From an uncultured Lachnotalea sp. (GTDB lineage: Bacteria; Bacillota; Clostridia; Lachnospirales; Lachnospiraceae), in the NCBI GenBank assembly GCA_948470255.1, contig CAOKOS010000014.1:1-52857 (forward strand): a stretch of 52,857 nt of DNA, written 5' to 3'. Made by a program: the position numbers and the translations under genes. The notes under the pieces were generated by a model that was not told the origin of the DNA, did not search any database, and was given only the letters and a program-made list of their open reading frames with translations. Shown piece after piece: positions 18,298 through 27,683 of the stretch; position 1 is the first letter of the stretch, and the number at the start of each line of letters is the position of its first letter.

Positions 18298-19176
18298 ATG
18301 TTTTTTTTGATTGCGGGAGTTGCCCTGGCAGTTTTTGTTTCTGTTATACTGTTTGTTTCCTGGTATGAAAGGAACCATGTGGCAATAAAAGAATATGAGG
18401 TGGCATCCAGCGCCGTGGGGGAGGCATTCGACGGCTATACCATGGTGGTGATGGCCGACCTTCATGATAACGGGACCGGAAAGCGGAACAACAGGATGAT
18501 GGCCGCCATCCGGAGGATTCATCCGGATGCAGTTATGGTGGCAGGCGATATGGTGATGGCCAGGAAGGGTATCTGCCGGTATAGGGAGTGTATCCATCTG
18601 CTGCGGCGCCTGGCATTCCGGTATCCAGTGTATTATGGACTGGGGAACCATGAGGCCAGGATGGACTGGGAAAAGGAAAGGTATGCTTCTGCCTATCGGA
18701 AATGGTATGGGGAAATGATGCGGGCCGGGGTGACAGTCCTCGACAATCTATCCCTAACCATCAGGGAAGGTAAAGAAGCGCTGACCATTACTGGGTTAAA
18801 TCTGGACAGAACCTATTACCGGAAAGTGAAAAAAGTACCCATGGAGGCAGGATACCTGGAGAAGCTCCTGGGCGTGGCCAGAAAGGACGAATATCATATC
18901 CTGCTGGCCCATACCCCGGCCTATTTTGATGGATATGCCGCCTGGGGGGCGGATCTTACTTTAAGCGGCCATTATCATGGCGGTACGGTGCGGCTGCCGT
19001 TTTTGGGAGGGGTTATTGCTCCCGATTTTGAACTGTTTCCAAAATGGAGCAGGGGCAGGTATGACCAGGACGGAAAGACCATGATCGTCAGCGGCGGCCT
19101 GGGAACCCATTCTGTCAATTTCCGACTGGGAAATATGTCTGAGCTTTTGGTGGTAAGATTGAGACGGGTATCATAA
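18298..19176 (+). CDS. YkuE-like metallophosphoesterase
   Basis: A 292-residue calcineurin-like phosphoesterase with an N-terminal membrane anchor (residues about 1-20, hydrophobic). Metal-binding motifs in order: ADLHDN (Asp54, His56), VAGDMV, GNHEAR, LLAHTPAYFD and SGHYHGG. Related proteins act on phosphorylated lipids or nucleotides at the membrane; the substrate here is unknown. It lies 72 nt after the kinase gene and 23 nt before scpA, on the same strand. The start ATG follows a GGGGAATCGG context that is only a moderate ribosome binding site. Confidence 0.9.
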   Translation: MFFLIAGVALAVFVSVILFVSWYERNHVAIKEYEVASSAVGEAFDGYTMVVMADLHDNGTGKRNNRMMAAIRRIHPDAVMVAGDMVMARKGICRYRECIHLLRRLAFRYPVYYGLGNHEARMDWEKERYASAYRKWYGEMMRAGVTVLDNLSLTIREGKEALTITGLNLDRTYYRKVKKVPMEAGYLEKLLGVARKDEYHILLAHTPAYFDGYAAWGADLTLSGHYHGGTVRLPFLGGVIAPDFELFPKWSRGRYDQDGKTMIVSGGLGTHSVNFRLGNMSELLVVRLRRVS

Positions 19177-19199
19177 CAAAAGGGAAATGAGGATTTGAG

Positions 19200-20000
19200 A
19201 TGCAGCCGGTGCTGTCGGTAAAGCTTCAGGTGTTTGAGGGGCCTTTGGATCTCCTTCTCCACCTGATTGATAAAAACAAGGTGAACATTTATGATATTCC
19301 CATTGTGGAGATCACCAACCAGTATATGGGGTATGTGAAAGCCATGGACAAGGAGGATCTGGATCTTGTCAGTGATTTCCTTGTGATGGCGGCGACCCTT
19401 TTGGACATCAAGTCCAGAATGCTCCTGCCCGCAGAGGTGAATGAAGACGGGGAAGAAGAAGACCCCAGGCAGGAGCTGGTGGAGCGGCTGCTGGAATATA
19501 AAATGTATAAATATATGGCGGGGGAGCTGAAGGAACGCCAGGTGGATGCAGAGAGGCTTTTCTTTAAGCCGGAAACCATACCGGAGGAAGTGGCGAAATA
19601 CCGTCCGCCGGTTGATTTGGATGAACTGCTCTCCGATGTGACTCTTGTAAAACTTAACCGTGTCTTTCAGGCGGCGCTGAAACGCCAGGAGGAAAAAATA
19701 GACCCTGTCCGCTCCAGGTTTGGACGTATTGAGCGGGAGCCGTTCCGGGTGTCGGATAAAATCATCCAGATTCTGGAGGCGGCGGCAAGGGAGCGTACCT
19801 TAAGCTTTCACGGGCTTTTACAGGCCCAGACCGGGAAAGTGGAACTGGTGGTTACATTTTTAGCAGTGCTTGAGCTTATGAAAATGGGAAGTGTGACTTT
19901 GACGGATGCAGGGGAGGATTTTATCCTGGAAGCTTCGGAGGAGCTTATTCACGATACGGGACGGTTGGCAAAGGAGATTGCTGTCAGCATCGATGTATAG
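19200..20000 (+). CDS. scpA: segregation and condensation protein A
   Basis: A 266-residue kleisin subunit of the bacterial SMC condensin. The N-terminal FEGPLDLLLHLIDKNKVNIYDIPI block, the DLVSDFLVMAATLLDIKSRMLLP stretch and the C-terminal winged-helix region (VVTFLAVLELMKMG) are characteristic. It bridges SMC heads and binds ScpB for chromosome organisation and segregation. The gene is followed 15 nt later by scpB, the standard order. The ribosome binding site is modest (GAGG before the ATG). Confidence 0.97.
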   Translation: MQPVLSVKLQVFEGPLDLLLHLIDKNKVNIYDIPIVEITNQYMGYVKAMDKEDLDLVSDFLVMAATLLDIKSRMLLPAEVNEDGEEEDPRQELVERLLEYKMYKYMAGELKERQVDAERLFFKPETIPEEVAKYRPPVDLDELLSDVTLVKLNRVFQAALKRQEEKIDPVRSRFGRIEREPFRVSDKIIQILEAAARERTLSFHGLLQAQTGKVELVVTFLAVLELMKMGSVTLTDAGEDFILEASEELIHDTGRLAKEIAVSIDV

Positions 20001-20015
20001 AGAAAGCAGGAGTGT

Positions 20016-20585
20016 ATGGAAATCAGAGAAGCGAAAACTATTCTGGAGGCAGTGCTTTTTGCTATGGGAGGTTCTGTGGATTTAAAATCCCTGGCGGAGT
20101 CCATTGGCCAGGATGTGGAAACCACAGGAAAGCTGGTGCGGAGCCTAGCCGACGACTATGAAGCCCAGGGCAGAGGTATGAAAATCATTGAACTGGAACA
20201 GGCGTTTCAGATGTGTACCAGGCCGGAGTATTATGAAAACCTGATCCGGGTTACGGCCCAGCCAAAGAAATATGTCCTGACAGAGGTACTTTTGGAGACG
20301 CTGTCCATCGTCGCTTACAAACAGCCGGTCACCAGGCAGGAGATTGAGAAAATCCGCGGTGTAAAGTCGGATCATGCGGTAAATAAATTAATTGAATATG
20401 GACTGGTGGAGGAGGTGGGGCGCCTCAATGTGCCCGGCCGTCCGCTGCTATTTGGGACAACGGAAGATTTCTTGCGTAGTTTTGGCGTTTCCTCCCTGGA
20501 GGAGCTTCCTGCCACATCGCCGGAACAGGTGGAGGAATTTAAGGCTGAAGCGGAAGAAGAAGCGCAGCTTAAGCTGGATATATGA
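20016..20585 (+). CDS. scpB: segregation and condensation protein B
   Basis: A 189-residue partner of ScpA in the SMC complex. It has two winged-helix domains with the conserved LETLSIVAYKQPVTRQEIE segment, VNKLIEYGLVEEVGR and the PGRPLLFGTTEDFLRSFG motif. Length and motif order are normal. The start follows AGGAGTGT, and the stop lies 38 nt before the preferred proC start. Confidence 0.97.
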   Translation: MEIREAKTILEAVLFAMGGSVDLKSLAESIGQDVETTGKLVRSLADDYEAQGRGMKIIELEQAFQMCTRPEYYENLIRVTAQPKKYVLTEVLLETLSIVAYKQPVTRQEIEKIRGVKSDHAVNKLIEYGLVEEVGRLNVPGRPLLFGTTEDFLRSFGVSSLEELPATSPEQVEEFKAEAEEEAQLKLDI

Positions 20586-20623
20586 GAGGGATATCAGACA
20601 AACTAAAAGTCAGGAGGAAGCCT

Positions 20624-21421
20624 ATGAAAAAAATCGGCTTTATCGGCTGTGGAAATATGGCAAAGGCCATGATCGGCGGTATTGTAGAAAAGAGGATTTT
20701 GCAGCCGGGGCAGGTGATTGCGTCAAACAGGAGCCGGGGCGCCCTAGACTCTGCAAAAGAGACTTGGGGGATTTTGACGGCAGAGGATAACCGCCAGGTG
20801 GCGCGGGAGTCTGAAATCCTGGTTTTGGCCGTAAAACCGCAGTTTTACAGCCAGGTAATCCAGGAAATTAAAGAAGAGGTGACAGATGGCCAGATCATCC
20901 TGAGTATTGCTCCCGGAAAGACCTTAAAATGGCTGGAGGAGCAGTTTGGGCGGCCCCTTAAATTGATTCGGTGCAACCCCAATACGCCTGCGCTGGTGGG
21001 GGAGGGGATCACTTCTGTGTCGCCGGGGGGGCTGGTGACGGAAGAGGAGCTTTCCTGGGTCATGGAAATCCTGAGAAGTTTTGGCCGGGTTTCAGTGATG
21101 CCGGAAACCATGAGTGAGGCGGTGATTGCTGTCAGCGGAAGCGCTCCCGCCTATGTGTTTTTATTTATAGAAGCCATGGCTGACGGAGCGGTGTCCTTGG
21201 GGATGCCTAGGAAGCAGGCTTATGAATTTGCCTCCCAGGCAGTTTTGGGGGCGGCAAAGATGGTACAGGAGACAGGGCTCCATCCCGGAGAGCTTAAAGA
21301 TATGGTGTGCTCTCCCGGGGGGACAACCATCCAGGCGGTACGTGTCCTGGAAGAGCGGGGACTACGAAGCAGTGTGATGGAGGCAATGACGGCCTGTGCC
21401 GATAAGGCACGGGATATGTAA
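20624..21421 (+). CDS. proC: pyrroline-5-carboxylate reductase
   Basis: A 265-residue NAD(P)H-dependent enzyme catalysing the last step of proline synthesis. It shows the N-terminal Rossmann motif IGFIGCGNMAKAMIGG, the central RCNPNTPALVGEG block, and the C-terminal family signature around VCSPGGTTIQAVRVLEE. An upstream in-frame ATG at 20582 overlaps scpB, but AGGAGG at 20612-20617 supports ATG 20624. It is probably co-transcribed with scpAB. Confidence 0.96.
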   Translation: MKKIGFIGCGNMAKAMIGGIVEKRILQPGQVIASNRSRGALDSAKETWGILTAEDNRQVARESEILVLAVKPQFYSQVIQEIKEEVTDGQIILSIAPGKTLKWLEEQFGRPLKLIRCNPNTPALVGEGITSVSPGGLVTEEELSWVMEILRSFGRVSVMPETMSEAVIAVSGSAPAYVFLFIEAMADGAVSLGMPRKQAYEFASQAVLGAAKMVQETGLHPGELKDMVCSPGGTTIQAVRVLEERGLRSSVMEAMTACADKARDM

Positions 21422-21465
21422 CCGGAATAAAAAGTGCAGGGCGGGAAGCCAGGAAGGAGACCAGT

Positions 21466-22737
21466 ATGAAAAAAGTAACAGAAATGACAAGAGAAGAGCT
21501 TGTGGAACTTAAGGACGGACTGGAAAAGCAGTATGAAGAGTTTAAGGCACAGGGGTTAAAGCTTGACATGTCCAGGGGAAAGCCTGCGGCGGCCCAGCTG
21601 GATTTGACCAATGGGATTTTTAAGGCCCTTGACGATTATCATACAGAGTCGGGCCTTGATGCGAGGAACTACGGGGTGATGGATGGGATTCCCGAGGCCA
21701 AAAAGCTGTTTTCCGACTTGTTGGGGATTCCGTCAGAGAAGATTATCGTGGGCGGAAGCTCCAGCCTGAACTTGATGTATGATGCGATGGTGAGGCTGAT
21801 GTTATTTGGAACCCAGGGGGAAAAGCCCTGGAAGGATGTGAAAGGGATTAAGTGGCTCTGTCCAAGCCCCGGATATGACCGGCACTTTGCTGTAACGAGA
21901 GAGCTGGGGCTGGAAATGATTCCTGTGCCCATGAAAGCGGACGGCCCGGATATGGATGTGGTGGAAAAACTGGCGGCGGAAGATGAGGCCATCAAAGGAA
22001 TGTGGTGTGTCCCCCTCCATTCTAATCCTCTCGGTGCATGTTGCTCCGACGAGACGGTGGAGCGTCTGGCTTCCATGAAAACAGCGGCAAAAGATTTCCG
22101 CATTTTCTGGGACAATGCTTATGGCGTCCATCATATTTATGAAGATGTCGCCCTTAAGGATATTTTTAAGGCGGCTGCCGCCCATGGAAATGAAGACAGG
22201 ATTCTTTATTTCTTCTCTACTTCAAAGATCACCTTCCCCGGCGCGGGGGTTTCCATCGTGGCGGCCAGCCTGGATAATATTGCGGAGATTAAAAAGCATA
22301 TGACCATCCAGACCATCGGCCATGACAAGGTGAACCAGCTGCGCCATGTGAAGTATTTTAAAGATGCCGACGGTATCCGGGCACATATGAAAGAGCTGGG
22401 AGAGGCTTTGAGGCCGAAATTTGACATGGTGTTGAATACCCTGAAAGAAGAGCTGGGGGATACGGGGCTGGCTTCCTGGGTGACGCCAAAAGGCGGTTAT
22501 TTTGTGGCTCTGGACACCCTTCCCGGCTGTGCAAAGGAAACTGTAGCCTTGGCAAAGGAAGCTGGAGTCACCATGACGGGGGCTGGCGCAACCTGGCCTT
22601 ACGGAAAGGATCCTAAAGACAGCAATATCCGTATTGCGCCCACATATCCCACCTTGGAGGAGCTTGATAAGGCAATTCATCTGTTCTGCCTGTGTGTGAA
22701 GGTGGCAGGTGTGAGGAAGCTCCTGGCGGAGAAATAG
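21466..22737 (+). CDS. AspC-type aspartate aminotransferase (PF12897 family)
   Basis: A 423-residue PLP-dependent class I/II aminotransferase. The N-terminal LDMSRGKPAAAQLDLTNG block and NYGVMDGIPEAKKLFSDLLG identify the family often annotated as clostridial-type aspartate aminotransferase. The PLP lysine is Lys254 in STSKITFPGAGVS; WDNAYGVHHIYED carries the cofactor aspartate region. It most likely interconverts aspartate/glutamate and their keto acids. A second aminotransferase of a different subfamily follows 44 nt downstream on the same strand. Confidence 0.92.
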   Translation: MKKVTEMTREELVELKDGLEKQYEEFKAQGLKLDMSRGKPAAAQLDLTNGIFKALDDYHTESGLDARNYGVMDGIPEAKKLFSDLLGIPSEKIIVGGSSSLNLMYDAMVRLMLFGTQGEKPWKDVKGIKWLCPSPGYDRHFAVTRELGLEMIPVPMKADGPDMDVVEKLAAEDEAIKGMWCVPLHSNPLGACCSDETVERLASMKTAAKDFRIFWDNAYGVHHIYEDVALKDIFKAAAAHGNEDRILYFFSTSKITFPGAGVSIVAASLDNIAEIKKHMTIQTIGHDKVNQLRHVKYFKDADGIRAHMKELGEALRPKFDMVLNTLKEELGDTGLASWVTPKGGYFVALDTLPGCAKETVALAKEAGVTMTGAGATWPYGKDPKDSNIRIAPTYPTLEELDKAIHLFCLCVKVAGVRKLLAEK

Positions 22738-22781
22738 GGACATTAGAGAAAGACAGGCTATAGAGGGAGGAAGAGACAGCC

Positions 22782-23966
22782 ATGTTTGCAGAGAAAATGG
22801 TGGAGCTTGGAAGCAAGCGCTCCACAATCCGTGAGATCTTTGAATTTGGAAATAAGCGTGCGGCTGAAATCGGCAGGGAAAATATTTTTGATTTCAGCCT
22901 TGGAAACCCCAATGTGCCGGCGCCCCAGTCCGTCAGCGACACCATTGTAAGGATGGTAATGAACGAGGATGCGGCGGCGCTCCATGGCTACACCAGCGCC
23001 CAGGGTGACGCGGCAGTGAGGAACCGCCTGGCCTGCTCCATCAATGAAATCCATGGCACCTGCTTCACCGGGGACAATCTGTATATGACAGTGGGGGCTG
23101 CCGCTTCTTTATGCGTCTGTTTTAAAGCCCTTGCCGAAGAAGGGGACGAGTTTATTGGGTTTGCGCCCTATTTCCCGGAATATAAAGTGTTTGCAGAGGG
23201 AACCGGCGCGAAATTCCGTGTGGTTCCGGCAGACACGGACAGTTTCCAGATTCATTTTGATGCTTTTGAGAAACTGTTGAACCCGAAAACAAAGGCAGTG
23301 ATTGTCAATTCCCCCAACAACCCCTCCGGCGTCGTTTATTCGGAGGAGACGATTCTCCGCCTGACCTCCATTTTAAAGCAGAGATCCAAAGAGTACGGCC
23401 ATCCCATTTACCTGATTGCCGACGAGCCATACAGGGAGATTGTTTTTGACGGTGCAAAAGTGCCGTATCTCACGAAATATTACGACAATACCTTTGTGTG
23501 CTATTCTTACAGCAAATCCCTGTCCCTGCCTGGGGAACGGATCGGCTATATTGTGGTTCCGGATGAGATGGAGGATGCGAAGAGTGCTTACGCGGCAGTC
23601 TGCGGGGCGGGGCGGGTGCTGGGCTATGTCTGTGCCCCGGCCCTGTTCCAGAAGGTGGTTTCTGAGTGTGCCGGAGAGACTTCCGACATCGAAGTCTACC
23701 AGAAAAACAGGGATTTGCTTTACAACGGCCTGACAGCCATGGGCTATAGCTGTGTGAAGCCGGAAGGGGCGTTCTACCTGTTTCCCCGTTCTCTGGAGCC
23801 GGATGCTTATGCCTTCTGTGAGAAGGCAAAAACGCTGGATCTGCTTTTGGTGCCCGGAGACGATTTTGACTGCCCCGGCCACGTGCGGATCGCTTACTGC
23901 GTAAAGACAGAGATGATCGAGAGATCCTTGGCGGCTTTCGAGAAGCTGGCTAAGATGTATAAGTAG
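22782..23966 (+). CDS. class I PLP-dependent aminotransferase
   Basis: A 394-residue aminotransferase. Key sites are SLGNPNVPAP, NSPNNPSGVVYS (substrate carboxylate region), DEPYREIVF (cofactor aspartate) and SYSKSLSLPGERIGY with PLP Lys245. It is a distinct subfamily from its upstream neighbour; aspartate, aromatic or alanine donors are possible and not resolved. The start at 22782 follows GGGAGGAAGAGAC. A strong hairpin terminator sits 18 nt after its stop. Confidence 0.92.
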   Translation: MFAEKMVELGSKRSTIREIFEFGNKRAAEIGRENIFDFSLGNPNVPAPQSVSDTIVRMVMNEDAAALHGYTSAQGDAAVRNRLACSINEIHGTCFTGDNLYMTVGAAASLCVCFKALAEEGDEFIGFAPYFPEYKVFAEGTGAKFRVVPADTDSFQIHFDAFEKLLNPKTKAVIVNSPNNPSGVVYSEETILRLTSILKQRSKEYGHPIYLIADEPYREIVFDGAKVPYLTKYYDNTFVCYSYSKSLSLPGERIGYIVVPDEMEDAKSAYAAVCGAGRVLGYVCAPALFQKVVSECAGETSDIEVYQKNRDLLYNGLTAMGYSCVKPEGAFYLFPRSLEPDAYAFCEKAKTLDLLLVPGDDFDCPGHVRIAYCVKTEMIERSLAAFEKLAKMYK

Positions 23967-23983
23967 AAAACAGAGTCATTTTT

Positions 23984-24014
23984 AAAGCCGCTGCCTTCTA
24001 AAGGCAGCGGCTTT
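23984..24014. terminator. bidirectional hairpin terminator
   Basis: A perfect 14-bp stem, AAAGCCGCTGCCTT at 23984-23997 and its complement at 24001-24014 with loop CTA, lies between the convergent aminotransferase and citrate synthase genes. The A- and T-rich flanks allow termination in both directions. Confidence 0.88.
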
Positions 24015-24031
24015 TGTCGTATAGAGATTTA

Positions 24032-25411
24032 TTATTTCCTGTCATCCAGCCTGATATATTCTTTGTGATGTCCCACATATTTGTAGGCAGGGCGGATGAT
24101 TTTGCTGGAATTCACCAGTTCCTCGATGCGGTGGGCACACCAGCCGGAAATCCTGGAGATGGCGAAAATAGGGGTGAACAGCTCATTGGGCAGCCCCAGC
24201 ATATTGTAGACGAAACCGCTGTAGAAGTCCACATTGGCACAGATGGCCTTGTGGAGGTTCTTCTGCTCTGAAAGGAGCTTACAGGCCAGGCGCTCCACGC
24301 TGGCGTAAAGCTTAAACTCGTCAACACGGTCTTTTTCCACAGAGAGGGCTTCCGCATATTTTTTCAGGATCACGCAGCGGGGATCGGATTTTGTATAGAC
24401 GGCATGTCCGATGCCATAAATCAGACCGCTTTGGTCAAAGGCTTCTTTTCGCATAAGCTTTTGCAGATAATCGCTGATGGCATCCTCATCGGACCAGTCA
24501 GATATATGGTTTTTCAGGTCGGCAAACATATTTTGAACTTTTAAATTGGCGCCGCCGTGTTTGAATCCTTTTAGGGAACCTAAAGAAGCAGTGACGGCTG
24601 AATAAGTATCTGTCCCGGTGGAAGATACTACATGGGTGGTGAAGGAAGAATTATTTCCTCCGCCGTGCTCCGCATGGATGACAAGGGCCACATCGAGAAC
24701 ACGTGCCTCAAGTTCAGAATATTTCCCGTCAGGCCGCAGAAGCCTCAAAATATTTTCCGCTGTGGAAAGCTGGGGCTTTGGATTGCGGATCACAAGGCTT
24801 TCATCCAGATGATAATGACGATAAGCCTGGTAGGCATATACGGAAATCAACGGGAACTGGGCGATCAAATGGAGCGACTGCCGCAGCACGTTGGGTATGG
24901 AAATGTCGTCGGGGTTTTTATCGTAAGTGTAAAGGGTCAGCACACTTTTTTGCAGGGAATTCATGATGTCGCGGCTGGGCGCTTTCATAATAATATCGCG
25001 GACAAAGGTGTCGGGCAGATTCCGGTAATGTCCCATCAGCTCCAGGAATTCATTCAACTGTGCGCGGGTAGGAAGGGAACCAAAAAGGAGGAGGTAAGTG
25101 ATCTCCTCAAAGGCAAATTTCCGTCCGCGGACATCCTGGACAAGATCTTTGACATTGTACCCCTGGTAATAAAGCCGTCCGTCCACAGGCACTTTTTTTC
25201 CATTGACAGAGTCAAAAGCAATCACATCGGAAATTTCGGTGAGGCCGGTCAGGACACCCTTTCCATTGGACTCGCGCAGCCCCCGTTTCACATCATATTC
25301 TGTGTAGAGATTCAAATCTATGCGATTGGAATTTTTACAATATTCCACCAGCTGATCCAGACGGGCATCAAAGGCAGAGTCGGCAGGGTTTGTTTTTTCA
25401 GGATCGAACAT
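24032..25411 (-). CDS. citrate/2-methylcitrate synthase
   Basis: A 459-residue enzyme of the citrate synthase family, condensing oxaloacetate with acetyl-CoA (or propionyl-CoA). Conserved elements include LLFGSLPT, HAEHGGGNNSSFTTHVVSSTGTD-type segment, GSLKGFKHGGANLKVQ (catalytic His region), YGIGHAVYTKSDPR (second His) and VDFYSGFVYNMLG. It carries an N-terminal extension typical of the longer Firmicutes form. GGAGGTTTTTTTCT precedes the ATG. No aconitase or isocitrate dehydrogenase genes flank it, so it is likely a stand-alone gene supplying glutamate precursors. Confidence 0.95.
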   Translation of the reverse strand: MFDPEKTNPADSAFDARLDQLVEYCKNSNRIDLNLYTEYDVKRGLRESNGKGVLTGLTEISDVIAFDSVNGKKVPVDGRLYYQGYNVKDLVQDVRGRKFAFEEITYLLLFGSLPTRAQLNEFLELMGHYRNLPDTFVRDIIMKAPSRDIMNSLQKSVLTLYTYDKNPDDISIPNVLRQSLHLIAQFPLISVYAYQAYRHYHLDESLVIRNPKPQLSTAENILRLLRPDGKYSELEARVLDVALVIHAEHGGGNNSSFTTHVVSSTGTDTYSAVTASLGSLKGFKHGGANLKVQNMFADLKNHISDWSDEDAISDYLQKLMRKEAFDQSGLIYGIGHAVYTKSDPRCVILKKYAEALSVEKDRVDEFKLYASVERLACKLLSEQKNLHKAICANVDFYSGFVYNMLGLPNELFTPIFAISRISGWCAHRIEELVNSSKIIRPAYKYVGHHKEYIRLDDRK

Positions 25412-25607
25412 AGAAAAAAACCTCCTTCATTGAAAATCATTATTCAGATATACTTTATCAGGATTTTTAGAATAAGGCAATCCCTGTTCCTGTTTTTGGG
25501 CGTTTTTCTCTAATTTATGATAAAATAGAGAAAAAAATTAGGAATAAATCCTAGAAAAATTTTATCTTTTATGCAAGGAATGAGAATTTTTGTTGTCCAT
25601 ATAGATG

Positions 25608-25637
25608 AAAGGCCTTTACATAAAAGGCCTTTACATA
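25608..25637 (+). repeat. tandem palindrome-bearing 15-bp repeat before sigma gene
   Basis: Two perfect copies of AAAGGCCTTTACATA (25608-25622 and 25623-25637) lie just before the GGGGGAGG ribosome binding site of the sigma factor gene; a third partial AAAGG follows. Each unit contains the palindrome AAAGGCCTTT, so it could be an operator or RNA hairpins masking translation. Confidence 0.8.
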
Positions 25638-25654
25638 AAAGGGGGAGGAAAAAA

Positions 25655-26215
25655 GTGAACGACAACAAAATTATTGATTTGTACTGGGCGCGTTCTGAAG
25701 ATGCCATTACCGCCACCGCGGAAAAATATGGAAATTTATGCCATGCCATCTCTTACAACATTCTGCATAACCACGAAGATGCAGAAGAATGTGTGAACGA
25801 TACGTATTTAGGAGCCTGGAAATCCATACCGCCCCAGTATCCCGACAGGCTGTCCGCTTATCTGGGAAGAATCACGCGTAACCTTTCATTGAACCGGTTT
25901 AAACGGTACACAGCAGAAAAACGCGGGCTTGGACAGGCTGCATTGGCTTTGTCGGAACTGGAAGAGTGTATCCCTTCTGTCAAAAGTGTGGAACAGGAAG
26001 TGGAGGAAAAGACTCTGGTGAAAATAATCGAAAAATTTCTTTATTCAGCGCCGCCGCAAAAACGAAACATTTTTATCCGCCGCTACTGGTATGTGGATCC
26101 TATAAAAAAAATCGCGTCCATGTACGGGATGAGCGAAAGTAAGATTACTTCTTTGCTTTTCCGTATGCGGAAAGAACTGAAAGAGTATCTTGAAGAGGAG
26201 GGAATTACTTTATGA
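25655..26215 (+). CDS. ECF-type RNA polymerase sigma factor
   Basis: A 186-residue sigma-70 family factor with regions 2 and 4 only. Region 2 includes NHEDAEECVNDTYLGAWKSIPP and the LGRITRNLSLNRFKRY helix; region 4 includes PPQKRNIFIRRYWYVDPIKKIAS and MSESKITSLLFRMRKEL. The GTG at 25655 is chosen because GGGGGAGG is 6 nt upstream and the protein then begins exactly where its downstream paralogue begins. A longer ATG start at 25571 would run through a tandem repeat and has no ribosome binding site. The stop overlaps the next gene by 4 nt, coupling it to its likely anti-sigma partner. Confidence 0.9.
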   Translation: MNDNKIIDLYWARSEDAITATAEKYGNLCHAISYNILHNHEDAEECVNDTYLGAWKSIPPQYPDRLSAYLGRITRNLSLNRFKRYTAEKRGLGQAALALSELEECIPSVKSVEQEVEEKTLVKIIEKFLYSAPPQKRNIFIRRYWYVDPIKKIASMYGMSESKITSLLFRMRKELKEYLEEEGITL

Positions 26216-27600
26216 AAAGTGAAAAACTTTTGGATGCCATTGGAAAAATTGATGAAGATCTGGTGGCCAGCGCTGGCCAAAATAGGAAAGACAGTATGGA
26301 AAATAAGAAAAAACACCACTGGAAAATGTGGGGGACGGCGGCCGCCTGCCTGGCGGCGGCCGTCATAATCGGAACCCGTTTTCTTCCGAAAGGGGAGCCT
26401 GGCGAAGGGACGCCGGAGGGCAGCATGGCGGTGGAGGAAAACGGGCCGGGAGGAAATGGGCCTGGTAATGTAGCGCAGGTGGAAAGTATACAGGGTGAGA
26501 GCAGTCCAGGCAGCACAGAGCCAGGCGAAAGCGTACCGGGAAATTCCAAACCGGATTCCGAAACACAGAATCTTCCGATGGTTGCCATGGGAGATATCAT
26601 GAATGAAGGTATGGGGTTTGAAGGATATATGGTACATGATATATCAGAGCTTGTAAATGCAAATCCCTGGAATGAAGAGGTGAAACTGGATACGCTGCCT
26701 GTCTACAAAAACCCGAGGGTTTACGATGAACACTGGTTTGTCACCAATCCTGATACTGACGGGATGAAAGAGCGGTTATTTGATGTGGCCCAGCGCCTAG
26801 GACTGGACACAGGGAGCATGGAGATGGGGGACAATGCCCCGGATGCCAAAGCGGAGGCGCAGATCAGGGAAAAATTGGCCGATGAAGATGAGGAGTTTGT
26901 GGAGGCATATCTGAAACCTACGGTAATTACGGCAAAGGAAGGCGACATTGAGCTTCAGGTAGATCAGGAGATGCGGGTGGACGTTTTGATTTATCCTGCA
27001 GTTTCCCTCCCGGATGAATATCATTTCACCTATGAGTCTTCTTACGAAGAGATGGCGGCTGCGGCAGAGTATTTGAAAGGCCAGTATAAAGATTTTCTCC
27101 GAATGGCAGAACCGCAGGCCAATATAGAGGGAGGGAATTATAGCTATAGCGGGGAGCGGATGCATTATCGGATGGAGTTTTTTGAAGCATACGGAAGTAT
27201 TGAGGACAAGATCATTAATTACAACTTCAATAAAACTATTTTTTGGCATGATGAAGAGGGGAGTCTGGGCGGGATTACCGTTTATCGGCCGGATCTGTCG
27301 GAAAAGGTCGGAGATTACCCAGTCATTTCGGCAGAGGAGGCAAGAGAACTTTTGATAAACGGAAATTATATTACCACAGTGCCCTATGAGATGCCTGGTG
27401 AGAATTATATTGCGAAGGTGGAGCTTGTATACCGGGATGATACTTATGCCCAGTACCATATGCCTTACTACAAATTTTATGTGGAGCTTCCTGAAGAGAA
27501 AAGGGAGCATGGGCTGAAAGATTACGGCGCATATTACGTGCCGGCCATTGAAGGAAAGTATATTTCCGACATGCCGGCATGGGACGGAAGCTTCAACTGA
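26212..27600 (+). CDS. putative membrane anti-sigma factor
   Basis: A 462-residue protein with a short cytoplasmic N-terminus (about 40 residues), one transmembrane helix (around WGTAAACLAAAVIIGTRFL) and a large extracytoplasmic part starting with a Gly/Pro/Glu/Ser-rich linker (residues about 60-110). The rest matches no family I recognise. Overlap with the sigma gene (ATGA) and single-pass topology suggest an anti-sigma factor that sequesters it until an envelope signal appears; this is inferred from gene order. No zinc-binding HxxxCxxC anti-sigma motif is visible. Confidence 0.72.
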   Translation: MKSEKLLDAIGKIDEDLVASAGQNRKDSMENKKKHHWKMWGTAAACLAAAVIIGTRFLPKGEPGEGTPEGSMAVEENGPGGNGPGNVAQVESIQGESSPGSTEPGESVPGNSKPDSETQNLPMVAMGDIMNEGMGFEGYMVHDISELVNANPWNEEVKLDTLPVYKNPRVYDEHWFVTNPDTDGMKERLFDVAQRLGLDTGSMEMGDNAPDAKAEAQIREKLADEDEEFVEAYLKPTVITAKEGDIELQVDQEMRVDVLIYPAVSLPDEYHFTYESSYEEMAAAAEYLKGQYKDFLRMAEPQANIEGGNYSYSGERMHYRMEFFEAYGSIEDKIINYNFNKTIFWHDEEGSLGGITVYRPDLSEKVGDYPVISAEEARELLINGNYITTVPYEMPGENYIAKVELVYRDDTYAQYHMPYYKFYVELPEEKREHGLKDYGAYYVPAIEGKYISDMPAWDGSFN

Positions 27601-27683
27601 AATTTATGAATATACAACAGTCTGAACGTAAGGTTTCCGCCGGAATCCATAGTATATAGATGAGGAAGAAAGGGGGGAAACCT

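Noticed and set aside
24632-25513. 293-codon plus-strand frame opposite citrate synthase
   Set aside because: It is antisense to a conserved enzyme and has no start signals or domain similarity.
26344-26374. GC-rich inverted repeat in the first anti-sigma gene
   Set aside because: It arises from Ala-rich codons of the transmembrane helix and its pairing is imperfect, so it is explained by coding.
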